DNA of 64,000 nt. Source: Lacimicrobium sp. SS2-24 (GTDB lineage: Bacteria > Pseudomonadota > Gammaproteobacteria > Enterobacterales > Alteromonadaceae). Shown piece after piece: positions 18,060 to 26,778 of this stretch. How positions within the stretch are numbered: the stretch's first letter is position 1; the number at the start of each line of letters is the position of its first letter. The notes below the pieces were generated by a model. The model made no database searches. It saw nothing but the letters and a program-made list of their open reading frames with translations, and was not told the origin of the DNA. The position numbers and the translations under genes were made by a program. The DNA lies in contig NZ_NIWW01000006.1 in assembly GCF_002201535.1 (NCBI RefSeq), positions 175,015 through 239,014 of the forward strand, written 5' to 3'.

Positions 18060-18073
18060 TTGATTTGCATCAA
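18060..18073 (+). promoter_or_regulatory. FNR-type box
   Basis: TTGATTTGCATCAA is an exact FNR palindrome, 63 bases before the transporter ATG at 18136. Confidence 0.78.
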
Positions 18074-18135
18074 TTTTATTGCCCCCCTCAAGAGCACAAT
18101 AAAGAAAAATCCTTAATAACTCTGTGGAGATTCCC

Positions 18136-19614
18136 ATGGCAACCGAGAAATTCAATCTGCTGTCGTTTACCGGCAAGATGAAAGTGCTGCACCTTAGCTG
18201 GATGGCCTTTTTTATCAGCTTTTTAGTCTGGTTTAACTTTGCCCCCATGCTTCAGGCGGTAAAAGAATCCTTAGGGCTGAGCTCTGATGAGATCAAGACC
18301 CTGCTGATTCTGAACGTGGCCCTGACTATACCGGCGCGGGTGATTATCGGTATGCTGACCGATAAATATGGTCCCCGGCTGGTGTACTCATCGCTGCTGG
18401 CTATCTGCTCAATTCCCTGCTTTATGTTTGCTCTGGCCGACAGCTTTATACAGGCCGCCATCGCGCGCTTTTTGCTGGGTTTTATCGGTGCCGGATTCGT
18501 GATTGGTATCCGCATGGTATCTGAGTGGTTTCCTCACAACGAGCTGGGTACGGCTGAAGGCATCTATGGTGGCTGGGGTAACTTTGGCTCCGCTGCGGCG
18601 GCCTTTACCCTGCCAACCATTGCGGTACTGTTTGGTGGCGAAGACGGCTGGCGCTGGGCCATTGGCATTACTGGTGTGATCAGCCTGCTGTTTGCCTTTG
18701 TTTATTATGCCAATGTGTCTAATACCCCCAAGGGCTCAACCTATTTCCGGCCGAAAAACCTCGGCGCCATGGAAGTGACTTCCGTGCCGGATTTCTTCTT
18801 TCTGCTGATTATGAAGCTGCCCATGTATGCCGCCATTGCTCTGCTGGCCTGGAAACTCTCGCCAAGCGGCGTGGAAATGCTCAGCCAGCAGGTAGTGAAC
18901 TTTATCTATCTCGGCCTGGGCCTGCTCTACCTGCTCGAAGTGGTTAAAGTCTGGCAGGTGAACAAACAGGTGTTTACCGAAAAAGTGCCGGAGCTGCATA
19001 AATACAGTTTTAAACAGGTGGCCGTGCTGGATATTCTGTACTTCACCAATTTCGGCTCAGAGCTGGCAGTGGTCTCCATGCTGCCACTGTTTTTTGCCGA
19101 AACATTCAGCCTCGACCCCGTCTTAGCCGGCCTAGTCGCCGGGGCCTATGCCTTTATGAACCTGATGTCACGTCCTGCAGGTGGCTGGATATCCGATAAA
19201 TTCGGCCGCAAGCCCACGCTGATGATCCTCACCGCGGGCCTGGCAGCAGGTTACGCATTGATGGGCATGGTGGACGGCCAGTGGCCATTATGGCTGGCGG
19301 TAGCTATTGCCATGGGCTGCTCTTTCTTTGTGCAATCCGGTGAAGGCGCAGTATTTGCGGTGGTGCCGCTGATTAAGCGTCGTATGACCGGCCAGATTGC
19401 CGGTATGACAGGGGCTTACGGTAATGTGGGGGCGGTAACCTTTCTGACAATTCTGTCATTTGTGGATTATCACACCTTCTTCTATGTCATCGCTGCCACC
19501 GCGCTGGTAGGTCTGTTCACCCTGATTTTTATGGATGAACCCCGCGGACAGATAGCCGAAGTACGCGAAGACGGCACCGTCGAACTGATTGATGTGTCTC
19601 ACCAGAAGGCCTGA
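18136..19614 (+). CDS. NNP-family nitrate transporter, NrtP/NasA-like
   Basis: A 492-residue inner-membrane MFS protein. It differs from the NarK types nearby: the N terminus KVLHLSWMAFFISFLVWFNF and VSEWFPHNELGTAEGIYGGW are typical of the NrtP/NasA branch, and the C half has VQSGEGAVFAVVPLIKRRMT. GGAG 7 bases before the ATG at 18136 decides the start over the ATG at 18124. FNR and NarL-like sites precede it and a strong terminator follows, so it is a single-gene unit. The last 20 codons have a decayed copy at 23832-23895. Confidence 0.88.
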   Translation: MATEKFNLLSFTGKMKVLHLSWMAFFISFLVWFNFAPMLQAVKESLGLSSDEIKTLLILNVALTIPARVIIGMLTDKYGPRLVYSSLLAICSIPCFMFALADSFIQAAIARFLLGFIGAGFVIGIRMVSEWFPHNELGTAEGIYGGWGNFGSAAAAFTLPTIAVLFGGEDGWRWAIGITGVISLLFAFVYYANVSNTPKGSTYFRPKNLGAMEVTSVPDFFFLLIMKLPMYAAIALLAWKLSPSGVEMLSQQVVNFIYLGLGLLYLLEVVKVWQVNKQVFTEKVPELHKYSFKQVAVLDILYFTNFGSELAVVSMLPLFFAETFSLDPVLAGLVAGAYAFMNLMSRPAGGWISDKFGRKPTLMILTAGLAAGYALMGMVDGQWPLWLAVAIAMGCSFFVQSGEGAVFAVVPLIKRRMTGQIAGMTGAYGNVGAVTFLTILSFVDYHTFFYVIAATALVGLFTLIFMDEPRGQIAEVREDGTVELIDVSHQKA

Positions 19615-19627
19615 TAAACCATACTAA

Positions 19628-19658
19628 ATAGCCCCGCAAAAGCGGGGCTATTTTTTTA
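19628..19658 (+). terminator. Rho-independent terminator
   Basis: ATAGCCCCGC-AAAA-GCGGGGCTAT followed by a T tract, just after the transporter stop. It may also serve the convergent putA gene, because the opposite side is A-rich at its foot. Confidence 0.9.
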
Positions 19659-19678
19659 CAAGTGTCCTGACGCTGTCG

Positions 19679-22600
19679 TCAGTAAAGCAACTCTTCATCT
19701 TCAATCAGAGTCATCAGTGAGGTATTCCCCCCCGAAGCGGTGGTGTCGATACTAATGGTTTTCTCGCACAACACACGCTGGATCAGGTTATCGTTATATT
19801 CTGCGGTGATCACCGGCAGAATCGCCCCTTCCCGCCGGGCCAGCAAATTGGCAATATAGGCGCTACGTTCACTGTTACTGTCAATGACCACTCCAGCCAG
19901 TTTAGGCTCTTCGAGCAGTGCCTGTAAGTGGCGCAAATGCACTACCTGAAACACCCCGTGTGGTGCACCGGTGGCCATAAACTTGTCACGAAACGCCAGC
20001 GCTTCCTCGTAGAACACATCAGACACCACCGAAATCACCGTATTCCCTGTGGCCAGTGCGGTAACGATAGACAACGTCCAATATTCAAAGGTTACGTCTT
20101 TGTCGGCAAAACACACCAGCACCCCACGTGGCTCCAGATACAGCACGTTGGATTCACCGGTTGGCCCCGGCAGTACCTTTGGCTTTTTCAGACGCTTTTC
20201 AATGGCGAACAGCTGCGAGCGTGCCACCGCCAGCGTGCTGTTTAAGTCATCGGCCAGCTCTTCGACAATATCGACTTTGGCGATTTTCGCCAGTAGCTGG
20301 CGCACCGAAGATGTTCGCGTGTTTAAATCCATTAACCGCCATTGCTGTTCGGCCGCCACGGCATTTTCCATCACCTCCCGGGCTTCCTGACGGTCACTGT
20401 CATTACTCTCCAGAGCCTCGTCCACCTCATTCCCCGTGGCCTCTTTAGGTGGCTTGGGCGTGGCTTTTTCCAGCATCAGGCGGGGCAGATAGTTAGGCCC
20501 GCCGGCTTTAGGGCCAGTACCGGATAAATTGCGTCCGCCAAAGGGCTGCACACCCACCACGGCACCAATCATATTGCGGTTGATGTACACATTACCGACC
20601 CGCGCCAGTCTGGCCAGTTCAATGGCCCGTTCATCAATACGTGAGTGAATGCCCATGGTTAAGCCATACCCGGTGGAATTGATTTTATCCATCACCCCGT
20701 TAAGCTCTGACGCTTTATAACGCACAATATGCACACAAGGGCCGAACACCTCTTTTTGCAACACGTCGATGTCTTTAATCTCATACAGACGTGGGGCAAA
20801 GTAGGTTCCCTTTGCGCAACTGTCCGGAATGCTGCTCTCAAATAACAGCTCTGCTTTGCCTTGCATGGCATCAACGTGAGCAGTCAAGTTTGCCAGTGCC
20901 TTGTTATCAATCACCGGGCCAACATCCGTTGACAGGTATGCTGGGTCACCCAATGATAATTCCGCCAGTGCGCCTTTGAGCATAGTAATCACCTGATCGG
21001 CGATATCTTCCTGCAGGTATAACACCCTGAGTGCAGAACAGCGCTGACCTGCGCTCTGAAAACCCGATGCGATAACATCGTCCACCACCTGCTCCGGCAG
21101 CGCTGTGGAATCCACAATCATGCAATTCTGACCGCCTGTTTCGGCGATCAGTGGCACCTGTTCGCCATGCCGTGCTGCCAGACTGCGGGCAATCAAAGAG
21201 CCGGTCTGAGTAGAGCCGGTAAACATCACTGCCTTGATACGCTCATCCGGCAGTAAGGTACTGCCAACTAAAGGACCTTCAGCAATCACGCTTACCACCA
21301 CACCCGGAGGTAAGCCAACGGATTCCATCAGAGTAATCGTACGTTTGGCGATCAGGCTAGTTTGCTCAGCAGGTTTGGCTACTACCGTATTCCCGGTCAC
21401 CAATGCGGCGACAACCTGGCCGAGAAAGATGGCCAGAGGGAAGTTCCATGGGCTGATACACAGCACCACTCCACGGGGAGAAAGACGTTCATCCTCGGCC
21501 AGCAGCTCTCCACGGGCAGCATAATAACGGCAGAAATCCACCGCTTCACGCACTTCGTCAACGCTGTCCTTGAGGGTTTTGCCGGCTTCTTTGATACAAA
21601 TGGCGATCAGTTCATCACTGTGTCTTTCCAGAATATCGGCAATCCGGCGCAGCATATCGGCACGTTCCGACATGGGCTTTTGCGACCAGCTCTGGAAATG
21701 GCTGTGCGCCGTTTCCAGCTTTTCCAGCATGGTCTCTTTGGTATCATACTGATGATAACCAATAATCTCGTCGCGATTGGCCGGGTTGCGCACTGCGTGG
21801 TGGCCATCGGGAATGTCGGCTTCGCTAAAGCTGTTTTCGGTTACCCAGCGATCCAGCGTAATTTTCAGCGGGCTCAGGGCATTGATATCGGTAACATCCA
21901 GCCCTTTGGAGTTATCCCGCTCATCGCCAAACAGGGCGATGGGCTTTTGAATCTGTTCATTGTATTTGCGCTTCAGTCGCTGAGTTTTCTCCACCGGATC
22001 TTCAAGCAAAGATTCCACTGGCTTACTGTCATCCACAATGGCATTGACAAAGGACGAGTTGGCACCGTTTTCGAGCAAACGGCGCACCAGATAGGCCAGC
22101 AACTCTTCATGCTGGCCCACCGGCGCATAGACACGACACTGGATATGATCGGTTCTGACGATCTGATCATAAAGGGAGTCGCCCATGCCATGCAGGCACT
22201 GGAATTCAAACCCTTCTTTATCGTCACCGGCCAGCTCAATGATCACCGACGCGGTATACGCATTGTGCGTGGCGAACTGCGGATAAATGGTGTCGCGGTA
22301 ATCCAGCAGGCGGTTGGCGCAGGCATGGTATGACACATCTGTAGATGACTTTCGGGTGAATACCGGAAAGTGCTCCAGCCCGTCTTTCTGGGCGTTTTTA
22401 ATTTCTGTATCCCAGTAGGCCCCTTTAACCAGACGTACCATCATTTTGCGCCCGGCACGCTGAGTCAGATCGCGCAGCCAGTCAATCACGTACATGGCCC
22501 GCTTCTGATAGGACTGCACAGCCATACCAAAGCCGGTCCAGTTTTCCAGCTCCGGATCGGTAAATACCGCCTCAATGATATCCAGGGAGATATCCAGACG

Positions 22601-23488
22601 TTCAGATTCCTCGGCATCAACGGTAAGCCCGATGTCATACTTTTTCGCTAATAAACACAAAGCCTTGAGCCGTGGCGGGATCTCTGCCATGACCCGCTCT
22701 CTGTGGGTAAATTCATAACGCGGGTGAATGGCCGAGAGCTTGACCGAAATGCCGGGGCTGCGCCGCGGCCCTCTGCCACCGGCTGCAACGCCAATCACTT
22801 CGATGGCGTGGGCGTAGGCATCATAATAACGCTTGGCATCACGCATGGTGCGGGCCCCTTCGCCAAGCATGTCATAGGAATACACATAACCGATTTTTTC
22901 TTTGTTCTGGGCCCTTTCCACCGCATCTTCTATGGTCTCCCCCATTACAAACTGCCTGCCCATCACCTTCATGGCAATATTCATCGACTTACGAATGACC
23001 GGCTCACCAACCTTGCCGAGGGTGCGTTTTAGCAAACCAAATTGCTCGGCGCGGCGTTGATCGGCATAGCTGACCATGCTGCCGGTCAGCAGCAGGCCCC
23101 AGGAAGATGCGTTAACAAACAGCGAATCACTGCTGCCCAGGTGGCTACTCCAGCGCCCTTTTGACAGTTTGTCACGGATCAATTCATCCTGCGTTTTCTT
23201 GTCGGGTACCCGCAATAAGGCTTCGGCCAGACACATCAGTACCACGCCTTCATCACTGGACAAGGAATACTCTTCCAGCAGGGCGTCAATACCGCTGCTC
23301 CCACGCTGTTCACTGCGAATCTGTAACACCATTTTGCGGGCCCGCTCCCAGGCGCGACTGCGGGCACTCATATTAACTTCAGCATCGGGTAATATATGGT
23401 CAACAGCCAGGTTTTCATCGATGCGATAAAAATCCCTGATCATTTGTCTGATTGGGCATTCGGTAACGAGATTGTTATCGTATAACAT
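19679..23488 (-). CDS. putA: Bifunctional proline dehydrogenase / P5C dehydrogenase
   Basis: This 1269-residue flavoenzyme oxidises proline to glutamate. The N-terminal part has a PRODH barrel (GISVKLSAIHPRYE, VRLVKGAYWDTEIKNA, FATHNAYT, HGMGDSLYDQI). The middle part is an aldehyde dehydrogenase (SPWNFPLAIF, AETGGQNCMIV, catalytic Cys in SAGQRCSALRV, EVFGPCVH). The C-terminal extension ends in TTASGGNTSLMTL, which covers the tunnel in PutA proteins. It lacks the N-terminal ribbon-helix-helix domain of E. coli PutA, so it probably does not repress its own gene. It converges on the transporter terminator and has an AT-rich upstream region. Confidence 0.95.
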   Translation of the reverse strand: MLYDNNLVTECPIRQMIRDFYRIDENLAVDHILPDAEVNMSARSRAWERARKMVLQIRSEQRGSSGIDALLEEYSLSSDEGVVLMCLAEALLRVPDKKTQDELIRDKLSKGRWSSHLGSSDSLFVNASSWGLLLTGSMVSYADQRRAEQFGLLKRTLGKVGEPVIRKSMNIAMKVMGRQFVMGETIEDAVERAQNKEKIGYVYSYDMLGEGARTMRDAKRYYDAYAHAIEVIGVAAGGRGPRRSPGISVKLSAIHPRYEFTHRERVMAEIPPRLKALCLLAKKYDIGLTVDAEESERLDISLDIIEAVFTDPELENWTGFGMAVQSYQKRAMYVIDWLRDLTQRAGRKMMVRLVKGAYWDTEIKNAQKDGLEHFPVFTRKSSTDVSYHACANRLLDYRDTIYPQFATHNAYTASVIIELAGDDKEGFEFQCLHGMGDSLYDQIVRTDHIQCRVYAPVGQHEELLAYLVRRLLENGANSSFVNAIVDDSKPVESLLEDPVEKTQRLKRKYNEQIQKPIALFGDERDNSKGLDVTDINALSPLKITLDRWVTENSFSEADIPDGHHAVRNPANRDEIIGYHQYDTKETMLEKLETAHSHFQSWSQKPMSERADMLRRIADILERHSDELIAICIKEAGKTLKDSVDEVREAVDFCRYYAARGELLAEDERLSPRGVVLCISPWNFPLAIFLGQVVAALVTGNTVVAKPAEQTSLIAKRTITLMESVGLPPGVVVSVIAEGPLVGSTLLPDERIKAVMFTGSTQTGSLIARSLAARHGEQVPLIAETGGQNCMIVDSTALPEQVVDDVIASGFQSAGQRCSALRVLYLQEDIADQVITMLKGALAELSLGDPAYLSTDVGPVIDNKALANLTAHVDAMQGKAELLFESSIPDSCAKGTYFAPRLYEIKDIDVLQKEVFGPCVHIVRYKASELNGVMDKINSTGYGLTMGIHSRIDERAIELARLARVGNVYINRNMIGAVVGVQPFGGRNLSGTGPKAGGPNYLPRLMLEKATPKPPKEATGNEVDEALESNDSDRQEAREVMENAVAAEQQWRLMDLNTRTSSVRQLLAKIAKVDIVEELADDLNSTLAVARSQLFAIEKRLKKPKVLPGPTGESNVLYLEPRGVLVCFADKDVTFEYWTLSIVTALATGNTVISVVSDVFYEEALAFRDKFMATGAPHGVFQVVHLRHLQALLEEPKLAGVVIDSNSERSAYIANLLARREGAILPVITAEYNDNLIQRVLCEKTISIDTTASGGNTSLMTLIEDEELLY

Positions 23489-23831
23489 GGCTGACCCTTC
23501 TTCTTACTGATGGTTAAATTATAAACATTACAGCTGATTTTTTGCGGAGCATATACCCGAAAATAGCTCTTGTCTACGTTTGCAGGAGCAAAGTGAATTT
23601 TATTACTCCCAACTCCTTTCAAAGCCTTTAAAAATGCGATTTAACTGCTTTAAAAAAAACATTAAGAATAGGCTTAATATCCTTTTTAAAGGCGTTTAAG
23701 TAGAAAATTTTCATGCAAATAGTGGCATAGTTCGCTTTTGAGGTGTTTTTTCTGCCAAACAGACAGGATAGCACTCAGAAAAGAAGCTGCACGTAGTACG
23801 GTGGTGAATGATTGAGCAGATAAGCGCAGCC
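23489..23831. other. AT-rich intergenic region upstream of putA
   Basis: About 340 bases without a convincing gene. It is A+T-rich, with T and A tracts such as TTTAAAAATG and TTTAAAAAAAAC, and must hold the putA promoter. I saw no clear palindromic operator or terminator. Confidence 0.5.
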
Positions 23832-23895
23832 TGAAGATAGCCCTGGTACGCGAAGACGGATCGAATTCATTGATGTATCACATCAAAAAGCCTGA
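23832..23895 (+). pseudogene. Relic of the 3' end of an NrtP-like transporter gene
   Basis: The stretch reads GAATTCATTGATGTATCACA and onward to a TGA at 23893, giving EFIDVSHQKA-stop, against ELIDVSHQKA-stop at the end of the transporter ending at 19614. Upstream, GATAGCCCTGGTACGCGAAG matches GATAGCCGAAGTACGCGAAG in that gene. A four-base deletion between VREDG and EFID breaks the frame. Only about 64 bases are recognisable. Confidence 0.75.
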
Positions 23896-24037
23896 CCAGG
23901 ACCCAAGAAGCAATCCTGCAAGAGCGAATCTGTCGATCCTTGCCCCAAAAGAAGCCACCTGGCTACGTTTCGACAACACTCAAACAACGCAGCGGCAGAC
24001 AAAATTTGTTAGGCTTAGCGGTTTAACGAGGAGAACC

Positions 24038-25090
24038 ATGCCAGTAATCAGCCCATCCGATGACTTGTCTTCGCAACAACGTATCCGCCACATCATCCAG
24101 ACCATTCGCAGTGAAGAACAGTCTTGGCGTCAGCGCTATCCCATACTGCGCTACCAGAGTGTTATCGGGCTGGCTATCCTGCTAGGGGCGCTGGCGGGTA
24201 TGCTGGGTGCCGCTGTCCTTTATTACCTGGAGTGGATCCCTGCCTGGGCTTGCATCATTGTGGCGGCGCTCTGTGCGTCCCTGTCCCATGAAATCGAACA
24301 TGATCTGATCCATCGTCAGTATTTTCGTCATCAGCCCATTATCTATCATGGCATGATGCTGCTGACCTGGTTGATGCGCCCGAACACCGTTAACCCCTGG
24401 TACAGACGCAATATGCATCTTTTACATCACAAAGTTTCCGGTACCCCAAAGGATTTGGAAGAACGCCTGGTAGGCAATGGCATCACCTGGGGCCTGAGTC
24501 GCTTTATCGTCATGTTTGATGGCCTGCTGGGGCTGTGTCTGCGCCACGGGATTCTGCGCCGGGAAACAGACAACTTTTCAATGCTAAAACTGCTGGCGGC
24601 AACCTTTCCCCTGGCCAGCCTGTATTTTTTAACCTGGTATACGTTTTTGCTGTTCCACACCTATGACGCCCTCTTTGCGGGAGTTGGCGGGATTAGCGCA
24701 ACAGTGTATCCGGAAACCATACTCTGGCTGTTGGAAGGCATTAATTTCGCGGTGGTAGTACTGATCGCACCTAACGTGATCCGTTCCGCCTGTTTAAACC
24801 TGATCACCTCCCACATGCATTATTATGGCAATGTGCAAAACCTGCTTCAGCAGACCCAGATTCTGGATCACTGGTATTTACTGCCCCTACAACTCTTTTG
24901 TTTTAACTTTGGCCGTACCCATTCAATACACCATTTTGTGGTCAGTCAGCCTTTCTATTTGCGCCAGTTAGTGGCCGGCAGAGTGTTAAAAGTAATGCGC
25001 AAACAGGGCATCAGACGCAATGATCTATCCACCTTACGCACAGGCAATGGCTGGCATAACGCCCCGGCGGTAAAAACAGCAATGCGCTGA
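24038..25090 (+). CDS. Membrane fatty acid desaturase family protein
   Basis: A 350-residue integral membrane di-iron protein. The three histidine clusters of the family are present: HEIEHDLIH near residue 85, HLLHHKVSG near 127 and HSIHHFVV near 295. Hydrophobic segments such as VIGLAILLGALAGMLGAAVLYY lie between. AGGAG placed 7 bases before the ATG at 24038 sets the start; the frame is open back to 23870, but that part runs out of the transporter relic and is not coding. Acyl-chain substrate and position of the double bond are unknown. It converges on the CopD-like gene. Confidence 0.8.
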   Translation: MPVISPSDDLSSQQRIRHIIQTIRSEEQSWRQRYPILRYQSVIGLAILLGALAGMLGAAVLYYLEWIPAWACIIVAALCASLSHEIEHDLIHRQYFRHQPIIYHGMMLLTWLMRPNTVNPWYRRNMHLLHHKVSGTPKDLEERLVGNGITWGLSRFIVMFDGLLGLCLRHGILRRETDNFSMLKLLAATFPLASLYFLTWYTFLLFHTYDALFAGVGGISATVYPETILWLLEGINFAVVVLIAPNVIRSACLNLITSHMHYYGNVQNLLQQTQILDHWYLLPLQLFCFNFGRTHSIHHFVVSQPFYLRQLVAGRVLKVMRKQGIRRNDLSTLRTGNGWHNAPAVKTAMR

Positions 25091-25117
25091 CCCAAGGGCT
25101 TGTCCCTGGCCACCAAT

Positions 25118-25561
25118 CTAAAACCACCAGCCGGTTCGAAAACTGACGCCCAGCACCACAAACAACACAGAGATAAGGGTAACGGGGATAATATGCCAGG
25201 CCAGCTGGCGCAGATTTTTACTGCTGAGCGTTGGGATCACCCTGATTCTGGCATCAGCCGCCAGCAGCAGAGTAATCAGCAACAACAGTAATTTAAACCA
25301 GATAAGTCTGACCACAGGGTTATCCATTTGTAACCACAACGCAAAATCCGGAACCAGCCTGTACGCTAACCATACTCCGCTTAATACCTGAATAATCAGT
25401 GCCGGGATGCCAATTTTTTCATAGGCCTGCTCGAAATCCTGAATGCGGCTGACAGAGTTTTCCCGCAGCGCTTTGGGTAATATGGCCAGGGCCAGCACCA
25501 GATGTCCGCCGGTCCACACCGTTGCACCAAGAATGTGTAGCAGCAATACGATACCGTGCAT
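25118..25561 (-). CDS. CopD-like four-helix membrane protein
   Basis: A 147-residue inner-membrane protein. HGIVLLLHILGATVWTGGHL at the N terminus with its two histidines is typical of CopD/haem-copper-like small membrane proteins. Three further helices include LIWFKLLLLLITLLLAADAR. AAGGA precedes the ATG at 25561. It follows nnrS by 13 bases and belongs to that operon. A role in copper or haem handling, or in NO-stress tolerance with NnrS, is inferred from family and neighbour. Confidence 0.7.
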   Translation of the reverse strand: MHGIVLLLHILGATVWTGGHLVLALAILPKALRENSVSRIQDFEQAYEKIGIPALIIQVLSGVWLAYRLVPDFALWLQMDNPVVRLIWFKLLLLLITLLLAADARIRVIPTLSSKNLRQLAWHIIPVTLISVLFVVLGVSFRTGWWF

Positions 25562-25574
25562 AATGCCTATGTCC

Positions 25575-26756
25575 TTAACCCGGTTTACCGTCGATACGAG
25601 GGCGTGTAAGGATCGGCAAATAGATGAGCACAAAGAGTATAAAGGCGAAACACCACAGCAGTGTGCTGAGCAACAGCATGGACTGGATCTGACTGTGCCA
25701 GAGCCAGCTTCCCAGGGTTCTCACCAAACCAGCTAGTAGTACAGTCACAAACATAATGCTCATAAGCCAGTGAGCATGCAGTTTTCTGCCAGTATGTCCC
25801 AGTGACACTCTGGCCATCATGGCCACAATAATACTGCCGATAGCCCCGGTCGTTAGCAGGTGAATGGCGGTGCTTAAAGGCATCATATCACCGAGATAGT
25901 GGCCACTTAGGGCCAATAATCCGAGCGGCACAAACAAATAAGCCAGATGCAGTGACCATAACAGGGGCACTGAAAACGTAACCCACACCCGCCAGCGTAT
26001 CCAACGAAAAAAATGCAAAACACCGGCAACCATGGCAATGATCCCCACAGCTTCATCGGGTAGCCAGCCACCAAACAGCCAGTGAAAAACCAATAACCAT
26101 ATGGATGCCAGAGCTGACTTGTCCAGCCACGGCAAAGACGACACCTTTTGTGTACCTGTGCCATTGGCGGTAAACATCGGAGTGACACGGCCCCCGATAA
26201 CGCAGATTAGCGCCGTAATCAGCATCAGCATTAAATAGCTGCCATGGTGAAAGCCTTCAGCGTACACGCCCAGAACGGTCAGGTGAGTCATAAAATTCGC
26301 CGCAGCCATAATCAGCAATACCGGCACAAAAAACAGATTACGTTGCTGCCTGACCTTGATCAGCGGCCAGGCCATAAACCCTGCAGCCAGAGGTAAGAAC
26401 AGCATGTCTAAGATCGCCACAACCGATTCCGGCCAGGGCGGGTTAACAAGCATTACGACACGCCCGGTAAGCCAGGTCGAAAACAGCAAGATCAGAGGCC
26501 AGCCGTTTATCCCGGGGACGCCCGTCCAGTTCTGAACAGCAGTAAGTAAAAAACCCACAATGACAGCGGCAGTAAAGCCAAACAACATTTCATGCCCATG
26601 CCAGAAATAACTCCCGCCATAGGGCGCAAGCCCCCAAAACCCGCTTAACATTCCGCCCCACCACCCAATGGCCAAAACAGAAAACAACGCAGCAAACAGG
26701 AAAAACGGACGGAAACCCAAACGCCAAAGGGGATGTGGCATATTATGTGTAGACAT
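25575..26756 (-). CDS. nnrS: NnrS family membrane protein
   Basis: A 393-residue polytopic inner-membrane protein with the NnrS family start PLWRLGFRPFFLFAALFSVL, then SYFWHGHEMLFGF, VGFLLTAVQNWTG and GGRVTPMFTANGTG. NnrS proteins bind haem and copper and are associated with denitrification and NO tolerance. It begins 22 bases after the narK1-narK2 fusion and precedes a CopD-like gene, forming a three-gene leftward operon probably driven by the FNR/NarL region at 29547-29608. Confidence 0.92.
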   Translation of the reverse strand: MSTHNMPHPLWRLGFRPFFLFAALFSVLAIGWWGGMLSGFWGLAPYGGSYFWHGHEMLFGFTAAVIVGFLLTAVQNWTGVPGINGWPLILLFSTWLTGRVVMLVNPPWPESVVAILDMLFLPLAAGFMAWPLIKVRQQRNLFFVPVLLIMAAANFMTHLTVLGVYAEGFHHGSYLMLMLITALICVIGGRVTPMFTANGTGTQKVSSLPWLDKSALASIWLLVFHWLFGGWLPDEAVGIIAMVAGVLHFFRWIRWRVWVTFSVPLLWSLHLAYLFVPLGLLALSGHYLGDMMPLSTAIHLLTTGAIGSIIVAMMARVSLGHTGRKLHAHWLMSIMFVTVLLAGLVRTLGSWLWHSQIQSMLLLSTLLWCFAFILFVLIYLPILTRPRIDGKPG

Positions 26757-26778
26757 TTAGTATAAACTCCAAAGCATA

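Noticed and set aside
21362..22333. A 323-codon frame opposite to putA
   Set aside because: It is antisense to well-conserved PRODH and ALDH motifs and shows no recognisable domain.
23870..24037. N-terminal extension of the desaturase by 56 residues
   Set aside because: It starts inside the transporter relic, lacks a ribosome site, and the ATG at 24038 has AGGAG at proper distance.
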